Part shown: positions 22,876 to 33,354 of the stretch, one piece after another
How the letters are laid out: every line of letters starts with the position of its first letter
How positions within the stretch are numbered: position 1 is the stretch's first letter
Source of the DNA: Albugo candida
Lineage: Eukaryota > Oomycota > Peronosporomycetes > Albuginales > Albuginaceae
NCBI GenBank assembly: GCA_905220665.1
Contig: CAJNAR010000025.1
Coordinates: 1-64,000, forward strand
Direction: 5' to 3'
Length of the DNA: 64,000 bases
Notes under the pieces: model-generated
Told to the model about the DNA's origin: nothing
Seen by the model: only the letters and a program-made list of their open reading frames with translations
Database searches by the model: none
Made by a program: the position numbers and the translations under genes

Positions 22876-24999
22876 GAAAGGCTGATTGTCACCAGACGGG
22901 TATGGCAACTTTTTGTCCAGGGAAGAATTATAAGTTTCAATATGCACCAGCGTCGCTTTCTATAATACAGCATTATAAGTTCTGCATTCAAACCAACGGC
23001 TTCGCTTCTATTTTGCTTGACGACCGATCATGCATATCCTTCATCTCTTTCATATTTTGTGACTGGTAACAATTCCCCGGTCACTGAAGATTGCTTTACC
23101 TTGACGGGATCTCCATCAAGGTTTCTCGCCACATCGGTGTGCTCGGATATCTATAATGGTCCGCTTGGACAGATATAGATAGCTGAATTTAATGCGATGA
23201 AAGCCTAGTGTGAAATCCATGCAAGTAAGATAAAAAAACGCGATCACAAGCATTTTCATGCTTATCGTGCTAGACAATGACAAAATACTCGTTCCTTGGT
23301 TAAATCCTCCATAGACGTTAATTGAAACAGGAGCCTAAATGATGTAAAAATTGGATGGGTCGTTCGCCTTAAATGTGGCCGTGATACAAACCAAACACTA
23401 GGTGGCTATCAAGATTTTATCAGAGTCCAGGCATCACTTCTCCTGTAATGTAAATGTAGATGCGCATACTAATATATGAGGGTTAGTTAATCTATTTAAA
23501 ACGTCAATGTGTGTTACTATGGGAAAATGTTTGACTCAATTATCTTGATAAGACGTCCGATTCCACATAAGAGGACATATGAATTCTTTTTTTTATTGTC
23601 GGACCCAATCTGGGCAAGCCGGCTTAGAGAGTTTCGCCTCCATCCCGCGGAAGTTGGTCAATCTGCCATCATCATCTTTGCTTTATCCGCCCGTATTCCT
23701 ATCCTCCCGATCTTTTTACCTCCACGCATGGTGCATTCATCACAATGAGTCCTTCACATACTTGGCTTGTGTCACTGATTACTCGCATCGCCGAAGATCC
23801 GAAAGGTGCAAACACAAAAGGCTCGATTGTATAGTCTGCGAGCGACGAAGCATCTCGGCAAAGAGATGTTCCTGAGTTCTTTTTCAGTAGTTTTTATAGT
23901 TGGAAAGGATTTTTAGACAATTCTATCAGTATATGAAAGAAATTCATCATCGATTGCATACATTTCCGACTCTCCCGCTTGCACGGTTCTGTTATCAAGA
24001 AGCGATGATGTTGCGTCCTAACGAGCAAGATTCTACAATACCAAGAAATACAAGAAACAAAGAAAAATCATGCGATTTTTCAGCACACGAGTTTGAATGT
24101 GTTCAGTGCTCTTCAGAATACTTTTCGCTTCTTTCAGCAACGATTCGTACAATAAGTTCTGTCGATTTCCAACCTTTTGCGCGTTGGATCATCAATTTTA
24201 TCGATGGAACAACGACGTTCTAAGGCGATACGATAGTCTACTTATTTTGTGCTTAATAAAGGATTAGTTTCATCAATTCACCTGAAAACGTACAAGCAAG
24301 ATGTTCGTATACCGCGGTCTGTCTGTATATGATTTCCTCGACGATATGGTACATCATGCAGTGTCTCTGTAATTGAATCGATGAAGTACGTGTTGTTTTA
24401 TAGACATTTATATCAAATCAATTGCGAATACGATACGTAATTGGTCATTAAGATAGTGTATTAGAGGAGGAGTTTGCTACTCAAGCAGGATGAAGAGAAT
24501 TGCAGCATTGTCGTAGCAATCAGAAGCATATATGTACTGTGTACAAGTAGCCAGATTGGATAAATATACACGCAATCCGTGTTGTGCATTTGTCTATGCG
24601 CTGAATTTAAGACATTACAGTAGTGAGGTGGCCGAGCCTGTTTGAAGTATTAGAAAATATATCGGACCCTGATTATTAATCACACTTACTGCACATCTTA
24701 TCTTATGACGCGCATATCGCCATTGCATATTTCTTTGCAGGTGAGAAATTACCGTATAGATTTTCTCCTACGATGGAAAGGCCTGTCGTTTATAGCTCAT
24801 AGCTGTTCGCTGATGCCCTAACTTCCACCATAATCAGACCAGCTCTTTCTGCTGTCTCATTAGCTAAAAGTGTATTTTCCTTTTTAGGTACGTCGTCTTC
24901 AAATAAAATCTATAACGAAAGCACAGCTACTTCTCAGTGCTAAAAATGGAAAGTGATATTAAGACTTGAAAAAAAGGTAATAATGAATGTATAAATCCC
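22876..24999. other. No recognised gene
   Basis: AT-rich sequence between gypsy-1 and copia-2. The best open frame with an ATG is 23933-24223 on the plus strand (96 codons), which contains a CVQCSSEYF segment but no domain I recognise. Overlapping frames at 23509-23875 are likewise unassigned. No 3' LTR for copia-2 was found here. Confidence 0.45.
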
Positions 25000-25000
25000 C

Positions 25001-25692
25001 TCATAAACTGATCGCTCCTTCCAGATAGCTAGAAGACCACTGTCTATGCAAGTTGCCCTTTTCACGACACATAAACGTCGTGATGCGTAATCCGCTACAC
25101 TCCCTTTCACCTTGCGCTCTCGCGAATTCCACTTTCATTGCGTAGTTGCAGTAATCGCGGTGCACCAGGTGGATTTCACAAGTAATCAGCAAGCTGCACA
25201 GCTGAAGGGATATGCTTGAGTTGAATCTCGCCTCGTTCAACGTGGTCCAGAACAAAATGCACCCTTTGGTCAGTGTGTTTAGCTCTTGGTGTATAGCCTT
25301 GGTTCCTCGCAATACTTATCACCGACTTATTGTCCATGTGCACTGTAGGAACGGTCTTGCACGTGACATGAGCAAGTAACGAATCCATATAATTTCTTGC
25401 GTAGCAAGTGCCAGTGACATATATTCTGCTTCAGCAGATGACAAAGCTACCGAAGTTTGGAGTTTGCTTTTGTATACGACAACCCAATCAATATACCAGG
25501 TATAAGTCGACGAGTCTTCTTGTCATTTCCCCAATTCGCATCATAGTATGCCCGAAGCATAATCTTGTTGTCGTCCGATTTCTTGTACGTGGCTCCGTGC
25601 GATTGAGTTCCCAAAAGATAGTGTAAAACGCGTAAAGCCGCACGCCAGTGCATCTGTCGTGGCTGGTACAAGTACTGCGATAATACTGACAT
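25001..25692 (-). pseudogene. copia-2 RNase H (broken)
   Basis: Frame 25447-25692 has HWRAALRVLHYLLGT, then the catalytic Asp in AYYDANWGND. Frame 25176-25388 has VPTVHMDNKSVISIARN with a further Asp, KHTDQRVHFVLDHVERGEI and ADYL at the end, matching copia RNase H. The reading shifts between and after these frames. Confidence 0.85.
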
Positions 25693-25697
25693 CGCAT

Positions 25698-25710
25698 AGC
25701 TAATATCTGG
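25698..25710 (+). repeat. Target-site duplication, left, SINE-A copy 1
   Basis: AGCTAATATCTGG is identical to 26008-26020 on the other side of the SINE. Confidence 0.9.
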
Positions 25711-26007
25711 TCGCGAGGGTCCGTACCCAGCTCAGTCGGTTAGGCACATGAGCGTACGGACCCTCTACCGGAGGTCGTTAGTTCGATCCCTGGCATTGTG
25801 GGAAGTGGTTTGAGCCCACCCAAGCAATAAAGCTGGAAAATTTCTGCCTCCTTAGTTTTGAAGTCAGACTTAGTTGTAGGTTCAAATCCTATCATTATTA
25901 ATTATACGGAAAATAGCATAAGTGATATTCACACGGTCAGGGGCTCATGATAGGATAAGGAAGGTAGTTAAAGAACCAGATAAACAGTGTAATGAAATCC
26001 TTGACAA
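25711..26007 (+). mobile_element. tRNA-derived SINE (SINE-A, copy 1)
   Basis: A 297-bp insertion in copia-2 is flanked by exact 13-bp target-site duplications. Its head is tRNA-like: an A-box segment AGCTCAGTCGGTTAGGCA and a B-box segment GTTAGTTCGATCCC, spaced as in a tRNA gene, so it carries an internal RNA polymerase III promoter. A second copy lies at 52085-52666 on the minus strand, and the two align except for 48 extra bases here (25873-25920). SINEs encode no protein and depend on a partner LINE for mobility; which LINE is not evident. Confidence 0.9.
25873..25920 (+). other. 48-bp extra segment in SINE-A copy 1 containing a tRNA T-arm
   Basis: These bases are absent from SINE-A copy 2, in which the flanks (GACTTA and AGTGATATTC) are directly joined. 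It contains GTAGG-TTCAAAT-CCTAT at 25876-25892, a five-pair stem (one G-U) with a seven-base T-loop, followed by AT-rich sequence. The composition suggests an organellar tRNA end; that is inference. Confidence 0.75.
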
Positions 26008-26020
26008 AGCTAATATCTGG
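26008..26020 (+). repeat. Target-site duplication, right, SINE-A copy 1
   Basis: Identical to 25698-25710. The copia-2 coding sequence resumes directly after it. Confidence 0.9.
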
Positions 26021-26099
26021 ACGCGTTGCGTTCGCAATATATACCAGAGAACCGACCAATTTGCGGTACGAAGTGCTGTCTTCAAGCACTGGTGTGACT

Positions 26100-27018
26100 T
26101 ATCAGGAGTCAAGTCCTGGCCTGTACAGATAGGATTGCGAACTGCATAGGCCCCACTTTGCTCAAGCTTCGAGACCAACTTCGCAATATTGGGACTGTTT
26201 TAACACCAACTCCCCTTTTTCTCGTGAATAATTCTCTTCCATGCCCAAAATAAATCGCGAAGCTCCAATTGGCTTAACTGTAAAATGAAGTGTTAATTCC
26301 TTGTAGATCGTGTTTGCCTCAGCATCTGACTTGCTTCCAACTAGGAGGTCGTCAGCATACAAGACTATGTATGTGACTGACTTGATGTTTGAATGATTGC
26401 ATCGAACAAATATACATGTGTCTGCTCGACATGATTCGAATCCCAAAGTAGACAACACGGAGCATATTTTCTTGTGCCAGACTGCAGCCGCATGCTTCAA
26501 CCCATATAAGAAGCGTCGTTATTGCACACCATTTCAAGTGCAATCTCAGCTCCAACTCACGAAAACTTCTTCTTCCAAGTCACCATTTAGGAATTCGCTT
26601 CCACGTCAAAATGTCGAATTACGTATTGCCTGCTGCAACAAACCGACAGAAACACACGAATACTATTTGAGCATGCAACAGGTATTTATGTGTCGAAGTA
26701 ATCAAAGTCACGCGTTTGCAAATATCCGAGGGCAACCAAACGTGCTTTGTAACGAACGATATCACCGTTTTCATCGTACTTATGACCAAAACCCACTTAT
26801 GACCTATGACCATGAAACCGGAAGGCGGTAGACAGCGTCCCATGTGTGGTTCTCACGATGGGCTTTGCTTTCTTCTGAATGGTTTCTTTCCATTGTTCTT
26901 CGTTCGTTGACTGCAACGCTTCTCGAATATTCATCAGTATATCAGTGGCAGAAAGCGAAATTTCGTAACCGTCAGCACATTGACGTTTGGGTTCCAGCTC
27001 GACCCGCTCGCTATACAC
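26100..27018 (-). pseudogene. copia-2 reverse transcriptase (broken)
   Basis: The N-terminal part (26619-27018) has EQWKETIQKKAKPIVR, then IGHKWVL. The palm part (26162-26500) has AVWHKKICSVLSTLGF, the catalytic YIVLYADDLLVGSK and ASRFILGMEE. The two Asp of the YADD box are intact. Frame changes between the parts and the SINE downstream prevent a continuous product. Confidence 0.88.
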
Positions 27019-27130
27019 CGGTGATTCATCAGTCAGGACTAGTATATTTACACTATCATCGTCAAAGCATCATTAGTGAGTAGATGAGATGATACGGAAG
27101 AACGATAAGGCCTTTTGTTCGACCCCGAGT

Positions 27131-27469
27131 TTAACTGAAGTCGGGTATCTGGAGGGTGGAGTACGCATAACGTACAATAGCTCGTGACGGATCAGGTATT
27201 CCTGGAAGCATGTGTGTACCATTATTGCCACTTCCAACGACAGTTTTACTTGGTGTACGATCTGTCGTTGAATCGGTTGTGTTGATTGGTTTTATATATG
27301 TGCGCCCCCCCCCCGCAATTGGAAGCATTTCTAAGGTGTGTGACTGGTTGAGATTTACAGACGCATCCACAGCCCTGTCTTGCCAGCTAGTATTCATGTC
27401 AGCGGTGGCAGATACGTCTATATCCTCAGCATCTTTATGATTGTTCGAAGCGGGTACGCCGACGTTCAC
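27131..27469 (-). pseudogene. copia-2 integrase-RT linker
   Basis: A 113-codon frame rich in Ser, Thr, Asp and Asn lies between integrase and RT. It is the variable hydrophilic linker of copia polyproteins. A run of ten C bases at 27305-27314 lies within it. Confidence 0.55.
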
Positions 27470-27536
27470 TTCGTCGTTTTCATAATAGTGCTTGCATCGA
27501 GCAAAAGACTCACTTGAAACAGCAACATCTTTGTAC

Positions 27537-28270
27537 CTAAATTGGAGGTCGCTCGTCTAACGTAACGGATAAGTGATTACTAATTGTTCTCTCACCAGCC
27601 CATACTCGGTATCCCTTAGATGTGTGCGAATACCCAAGAAAAATACAGTTGTTTGCTTTGCTGTGCCATTTAATTCGCTTGCAAACCGCGACTCGTAGAT
27701 AACCAGTAGAACCAAATACAAGAAAATAATTTAGGTCCGGCTTCGAGGATGTGGTCGATAAAAACATGACCATTTTTATGAATTTCACTGACATTCACCG
27801 TGAGTGCTGATACCCATACAGCATTTCATACGGACTAGTATTAGAGCGCGCAGTATTCGAAATTCGATTGATGGTGTAGGCAGCCATCATAATCGCTTCA
27901 CCCCCCCCCAGATACGATCCATTTCCATGTGGTACATCATTGAGTGGGCCATCTCGAGAAGGGTTCGATTCATCCTCTCTGCTGACCCGTTTTGTTGCAG
28001 ACTGTACGGCACGCTTGTCTGGTGTAGAATACCTTGATCTGTACAGTACTTGTTGAAACGATAATTCGTATACTCCCCACCATTGTCGCTTCGGATGCAC
28101 TTAATCTTGCAAACCGTTCGCGTCTCCACCATAACACGAAACGCCTTGATTCGTTCCAAATCTTGGGACTTTGCTCCTAGCAAGTATGCGTAGACAAATC
28201 GGCTGTAATCATCAATAAATGTTAGTACGTATAGAGCCCCACCCTTCGCCTTCGGACTCATAGGTCCCAT
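27537..28270 (-). pseudogene. copia-2 integrase (frameshifted, with foreign insert)
   Basis: The catalytic core (27887-28270) retains all three acidic residues: TFIDDYSRFVYAY, CIRSDNGGEYTN and LQQNGSAERMNRT. The frame breaks at a run of nine C bases (27901-27909); the adjacent frame then continues through MAAYTINRISN and SPYEMLYGY. A 66-bp insert (27744-27809) adds a TGA stop. After it the integrase C-terminal part resumes (KPDLNYFLVFGSTGYLRV, KANNCIFLGYSHTSKGYRVW). Without the C run and the insert the domain would read nearly through. Confidence 0.9.
27748..27810 (-). mobile_element. 63-bp LINE fragment inside copia-2 integrase
   Basis: This segment matches LINE-1 at 33229-33291 with 57 of 63 identical bases by my count, in the same orientation. 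In the LINE it encodes part of the ORF2 endonuclease start. It splits the copia peptide between EMLYGY and KPDLNYF. Confidence 0.88.
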
Positions 28271-28288
28271 AAGATCAGCCTGTACGAT

Positions 28289-28860
28289 TTAAAGTGGTCG
28301 ACTCGTTTTTACTTCACTGCCTGAAGTATGACTGAACGGACTGTTCGTCATTTTCCCACGTGCACATTCATCACATACACCGCCATCAGACACAACAACA
28401 CCTAAAACACCATCGCAAGCCTTTATCTCTTGCAAGATCTTGTTTGTAGACACATGACCTAGGCGAGTATGCCAGAGTCCGCTAGTTTCATTTCTTGTAA
28501 CTCTGCACCACCCTGGTATGCTTCCAATGTGACATGGTGTTTCACATTCCACGCAAACAGCTTTCCCACTAGTTTGATTACTTCTACACTCACTTCGTCA
28601 CTCACCGGTACTGCTTCGTCGCGATTAGACTGACCCAGCACACCTCGGTCTGTCAACGCTGGTACAGACACATGTTTCTTGTCCAGGCACATGTAACACC
28701 TCTGTTACCTTGACTGTGCGGCCATTTCTGAGTATAAATCGTACTGCGCCTGTTCGTGTGCCTGTAACTACTGTCCATTCGCCACAGTGATGCAAGTTGG
28801 GGTACTTAAATCTTCATATTCCACTAATTCACGCTTGTCATCAGCTGAAGGTGTCTATAT
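28289..28860 (-). pseudogene. copia-2 GAG_pre-integrase head and protease remnant
   Basis: The zinc-binding head (28289-28552) shows LWHTRLGHVSTNKI (His pair) and CDECARGKM (Cys pair). Upstream, in shifted frames, are GAVRFILRNGRTVKVTEVLHV and YEDLSTPTCITVANGQ, the C-terminal part of the protease region. The DSG active site is not present, because the element ends at about 28860. Confidence 0.8.
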
Positions 28861-29339
28861 TACTAGAATTAGACGAACTGACTTCTCTAGTTGCCTAGGC
28901 TATCTTAAATAACATATATACATATAAAAAACGTTTCGTGAAATACCTGTGAGATAAGATAATATGTCTTTTCGTTGATAATCTCGTATCGCAGTAGCCT
29001 CAGCACCCTCAGTACGAGACTGTGTCCAGCTTGTAAATGCTGTAAAGATGTAAAGTTGTAAAGTTGTAAAAATGGTCCAAAAGTAACGTGATTTGCAAAT
29101 TGGTGTGCACCACACTAGGCGGAACAATCCCATCCAACTAGGACTAGGATCTAAGTTGCACTTGCATCTTGAGTTGTCTGTGCCGTACCCGCAGTAATGA
29201 TCTTTGGCTTCTGAAAATCCATCAAATGATCCTTGCGTTGCGAGTTGTTTAAAAACTTTAGCAAGCGAATGCGTTCCTCTTGGTCGTAACACTGTCTTCG
29301 AAAGTACCCGGTCGTGTGCACTAAACTTGGTGTAGATCA

Positions 29340-30327
29340 CGGAAAGTGCTGCAACTGTCGGAGTTGCTGATCACTGATAGAACAAATGACGATTCCGATC
29401 TGTCCAGATGAAGTGCAGTGTCACCGCTTGCAATGAAAGCCTTAAATCTGATATAATTGCTAAATATTCTTTCCAATCCGACCGTAGTGTTGGTACGATT
29501 GCACATGCAATATGCGTCCACGGTGGTCGAGAGGAGTATAAATGATCCCAACTAGGGAGTAACTCCCTCCATAACTGTGCCGTGTGATCGCACTCTAGAA
29601 AGAGATGTTGATCGGATTCCACTGCCCCACACGAAGGCTGCGTGCACAAGATAATGTCGGGCTGAATATCCTTTAAGAACCAGAAACGAGATCGAACTGG
29701 CAACATCCGAAAGGCGAGACGAAACTGTAAATCCTCGAAAATTGGTAATACACGTTTTCGAAGATGCCGTGATGTAGCCATAAAAGTTCGGATTCGTTCT
29801 GAATCCAGTGCGTCCGATCTCTCCCGTGATGACCAATGTGTCGACATCGGATGACTCTTGGTTGGTTCGGGAGGTTTCCAGACGATTCGTGATAGTTGTG
29901 AGCGTGGAATGGATAGAAAATAATGTTTCCTTTCCTTGCTTTTTACTCCCACATAAAATGATCTGCCACTTGTGGTTGGTATAATCCAAGTGATGAGACC
30001 AATCGTCGAGTGGATACGCTGGAGAATCTGAGTGACTTCATTGTAAAGTCGACTCAGCAACTTTTCTTCTGCCATATCCGATGTGTTTAGCTCTTCGTCG
30101 TTGTAATAGTTGGCGACGAAATCTTCCTTTGTTGGCCATGTGTCGTTTTCTCGAAAAAAGTCTTGCAGACTGCGAATCTCGAAAAGCGTAGCAAACGTTT
30201 TTCGAAATGTGCGATGTGGTTCGTCCGCCATACCAAGATTGTACCAAACGTTCTGCGTATTCGGGGTAAGAGTAGCAGCTTCATTATGTAATGTTTGGTC
30301 GCAGTGAAACCACAGCGGTTGTTCCAT
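29340..30327 (-). pseudogene. LINE-1 ORF2 C-terminal part with zf-RVT-like domain
   Basis: A 318-codon frame holds the C-terminal region of ORF2. Around residues 215-275 are FEDLQFRLAFRMLPVRSRF, the CTQPSCGAVES segment and HLFLECDHTAQLW. These give a CxxxxC...H...C pattern like the zf-RVT zinc-binding domain found after many plant and oomycete LINE reverse transcriptases. It ends with HFIWTDRNRHLFYQ. It is the longest uninterrupted ORF in the window, apart from its missing connection to the RT upstream. Confidence 0.85.
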
Positions 30328-30390
30328 TTAGTACTGACGGCGTTGTGAAACATTCAAATCTGATATTGAAATGCTCCAATCCATCTGATG

Positions 30391-31975
30391 TCACATTTTA
30401 AATGCGTGTTTCCACCATGACGACATGCTCTTCCATTGAAACATTTTTCCATGTCGATTTGGTGCGATGGTGAATATATCCATCGGCCTGTGTGGTCCAA
30501 AGGAAGGTTGGATGAGTTGTAATAATTCCGTCGAAGCAGTTGTCCAATTCGCAGGAATACTTTTTGACGCATCGGATGCGAATTGCTGAAGGAATTGAAT
30601 ACGTTGCAGCTTTAGTCGTCCCACCAGAAAAGGAACTTGTAGTCCACCATCTTGTCGGCGAAGATATAAAAACTCTTTGCTGAGTAGGTGAACATGTTTT
30701 GAATCTTTTTTTTTGTTTCCGACCAAGCACAAATCGATTTAACATCGATTGCCACTGTCGAATAGTCACTTCTGGTATGTCCACGTGCATCGTGTAATGC
30801 CACAAACGTGATTAAATCATCGTCTGCGCAACCAGTAGTCGACCACTAACAGTTCTTGCTCGTCGAAACCATACATCAAACGCATCGTCAAAAAGCTTGT
30901 CGAGAGTTGAAATAACCATCGAATGAGTTGGTTTCTGGCCGAACGGAATACCCAAATACTTGACCGAATCCTCCGGACCCATTATGGTCAAATTGGGAAT
31001 ACGTGGACATGGCTTGGTCCGATTCAACGAGAGCAAGGATGATTTACTCAAGTTGAGTTTCGCACCCGATCCATCGCAATAGACTTGAACGAGTTCGAGT
31101 TGCGTCAAAACACAATTTGGTGTCTCTGAAAGCAATGTCGAATCGTCCGCAAAAATAATCCAGTTGCGACAGTCGTGCCATTAATCCAAATGCCATGTTC
31201 TTCATGTTGACGAAGTAAATTTTCCAAAGGTTCGATCGTCATCAAAAAAAGTAATGCTGAGAGAGGATCACCTTGTTTCACTCCACGTTGTGGTGTATTG
31301 GACGGTGTGATCTTTCCATTGATCATCAACTGCGCCTTTGTGTTATTGTACAAAAGACGAACCCAGTCGATGAAACTTTTCCAACGCCCATTTTTTCCAA
31401 AACGCGAAACATGTACGTCCAATTGACTCGATCATATGCTTTCTCAAAGTCAAGAAAAGTCGCATAAGCTTCCTCCCCACGATGAGTGATCAAGTCTTGG
31501 ATGTCGGTCAGATGTCGAATATGGTGATGCATCGACCTTCCTCACACAAATGCTTTTTGATCTTGATGGATCAATTTTGGCAAAAAATGTTGCAATCGAT
31601 ACGCCAACACTTTTGAAAGTACTTTCACATCAACGCAAAGCAGTGCGATCGGTCGATAGTTGCCAGGATCACCTCGTGATCCTTTTTTGTAGAAAAGTGT
31701 GGTTGCTGAGTGACGTTGTGATCGAAGTAAAATTCCTCTTTCCAACTGATATTCGAACACGATCTTCATACACTCTCCAAACGTTTCCGGATCAAGCTGA
31801 TAAAATGCAGCTGGTAGTCCATCCATACCTGGAGAAGAACTACTCCGCATGTGCTTGATCGCTTCCGCATATCGGTCGTACTTAAGCGAGTGGAGAGACG
31901 GTCTTGCTCTGCTGAGGCAAGGGAAACTTGAATCAAATCGAGTAAACTATTTTTGCTTTCTTCAACTTGGAACAT
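30391..31975 (-). pseudogene. LINE-1 ORF2 reverse transcriptase (broken)
   Basis: RT motifs run in order over several frames: SSPGMDGLPAAFYQ and GDPGNYRPIALLCVDVK (31542-31850), YATFLDFEKAYDRVNW (31326-31532), GVKQGDPLSALLFLM (31105-31422), then IIFADDSTLLSE (about 31130-31172) and AKLNLSKSSLL with KYLGIPFG (30812-31135). The FADD catalytic pair is intact. At least four frame changes break the domain. Confidence 0.9.
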
Positions 31976-32639
31976 CTGAGTCGGTCACAGAGCTATAAAC
32001 AGAGCCCATGACATCACCCCAATGATCTCTGAATTCGTCGATAATCTCCCTCGGGTTCGATGTCACGGTACCACATTTTTTGATGACATTTTCGATCGGC
32101 ACGCGACGACAAGAACTATCCGGAGGGCGAAAAAAATGCTTTGAAGAGTTCTCCATATGCTTCGCGTGATGGTCGAAGCTTTCATCTTGGTTGTATTTCG
32201 CATTGTTTTCGACTGAAATTCTAAATTGTTGGAGACTCGATTCGTAAAAATACCGTGACTCATTGGTGTCGTGAATGCGATATCGAGCTGCTGCGACTTC
32301 CAAACCACGCTGACTAGACTCAACATCACGTCGGCTATCTTGTGCAACCTTTTTTTCGATTCCTTGAAGCTGTTTCTTGATTTTCGTCTTCCAACTTTCC
32401 CACATTTTACCGGGATTCGAAGTTGTCCGTAACTGTTCGAGCACTAAATTCGCTTCCAATTTGATTGCTTCGACAACTATAGGATATTCAAATAGTCGTA
32501 ATGAGCATTTCCAATATCCTCGACCCGGAGATTGAGTTGGATTTGCAAAATTTACTTTTTGTGCCAGATGATCTCCCGTATGTCGTGGACGAAAATTCTT
32601 AGAGGTTTTGTATACCATCTTCAATAGCTCTTCCGACAT
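31962..32639 (-). pseudogene. LINE-1 ORF2 endonuclease-RT connector
   Basis: A 225-codon frame rich in Lys, Glu and Ser lies between the endonuclease and RT, including KKQLQGIEKKVAQD and REIIDEFRDHWGDVMGSVY. The connector of LINE ORF2 proteins is helical and poorly conserved. Parts of it recur in the second LINE copy at 61800-62120, which confirms they are one family. Confidence 0.75.
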
Positions 32640-32699
32640 GCAGATATAATCTAATCGATTCTTGCGCGGTAATGATCCTGTAAATACTTTTCAGTCGGA

Positions 32700-33354
32700 T
32701 GTTGAATTCGCCAAGCGTCTACCGCCAAGCGTCTACCACACCCAACTGTGAAAGCCATTCGAAACACGCTTATCGACTTGGTTCGTGTCGAATTGTTCCA
32801 CTCGAAGCATCGATAGCTGGATCGAGTGGTGTGTTGAAATCACCAAATACGATATGTGTTGCGGTCGATTCGAAAGTGTTGGAAAGCAATAACTCATAAA
32901 AACCCACTCGTTCCTCGGCCGTAACCGGTGCATATACATTGTGAATATACACTGGTGCATCGTGAATGAGAAGACGCAAAACCAAATAACGATTTCGAAT
33001 GCTTCGTTCGGTGAGTTCTTCAGCTGTTGAGTAACCGGGAAAGTCCGAACGAAGAATTGTCATGACGCCGCCACTGCGGTTTTGAGTCGGATGGAGAAAA
33101 GCACTGTTGTGGTCATTGACAAACATTTTGTGCTGCAATTTTGAGGATAATAAAAACTGAAAGGAGTCCAGTTGGTCGTGGTCGTGAAACTTGGTTTCTT
33201 GAACACAACAAATGGAGTGTTGTGATACGATGTGGTCGATAAAAAGATGACCATTTTTATAAATTCCATTAACATTCACAGTGAGTGCTGAAATATTGTC
33301 CCACGTTAAAATAATCGAGGAGCCGCTAGCATCCACGCTGAAGTGCACCAGCAA
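32700..33354 (-). pseudogene. LINE-1 ORF2 apurinic-type endonuclease domain
   Basis: The frame from 33354 shows endonuclease/exonuclease/phosphatase motifs: ALTVNVNGIYKNGHL, CCVQETKFHD (catalytic Glu), VYIHNVYAPV and HIVFGDFNTPLDP (Asp and Asn). The domain is continuous to about 32770. A 14-bp tandem duplication at 32709-32736 then shifts the frame before the closing VDAWR and RIDYI segments. In intact elements this domain nicks the genomic target. Confidence 0.88.
32709..32736. repeat. 14-bp tandem duplication in the LINE-1 endonuclease
   Basis: GCCAAGCGTCTACC occurs twice, head to tail. It encodes the VDAWR segment, so the second copy shifts the frame by two bases. Confidence 0.85.

Larger units (their letters stand above)
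25000..28860 (-). mobile_element. Ty1/copia element, 5'-truncated (copia-2)
   Basis: A second copia family lies on the minus strand. From the right it carries the end of the protease region, GAG_pre-integrase head, integrase, linker, RT and RNase H, stopping near 25000. Gag, the protease active site and both LTRs are missing; the right end stops where the LINE begins. Its motifs differ from copia-1 (FIDDYSRF and YADDLL versions), so it is a distinct family. A SINE and a LINE chip are inserted into it. Several frameshifts coincide with homopolymers. Confidence 0.88.

Noticed and set aside
25711..25800. Functional tRNA gene at the SINE-A head
   Set aside because: The A- and B-boxes are present, but the head is joined to a SINE body, the acceptor stem does not pair, and the whole unit is flanked by target-site duplications.
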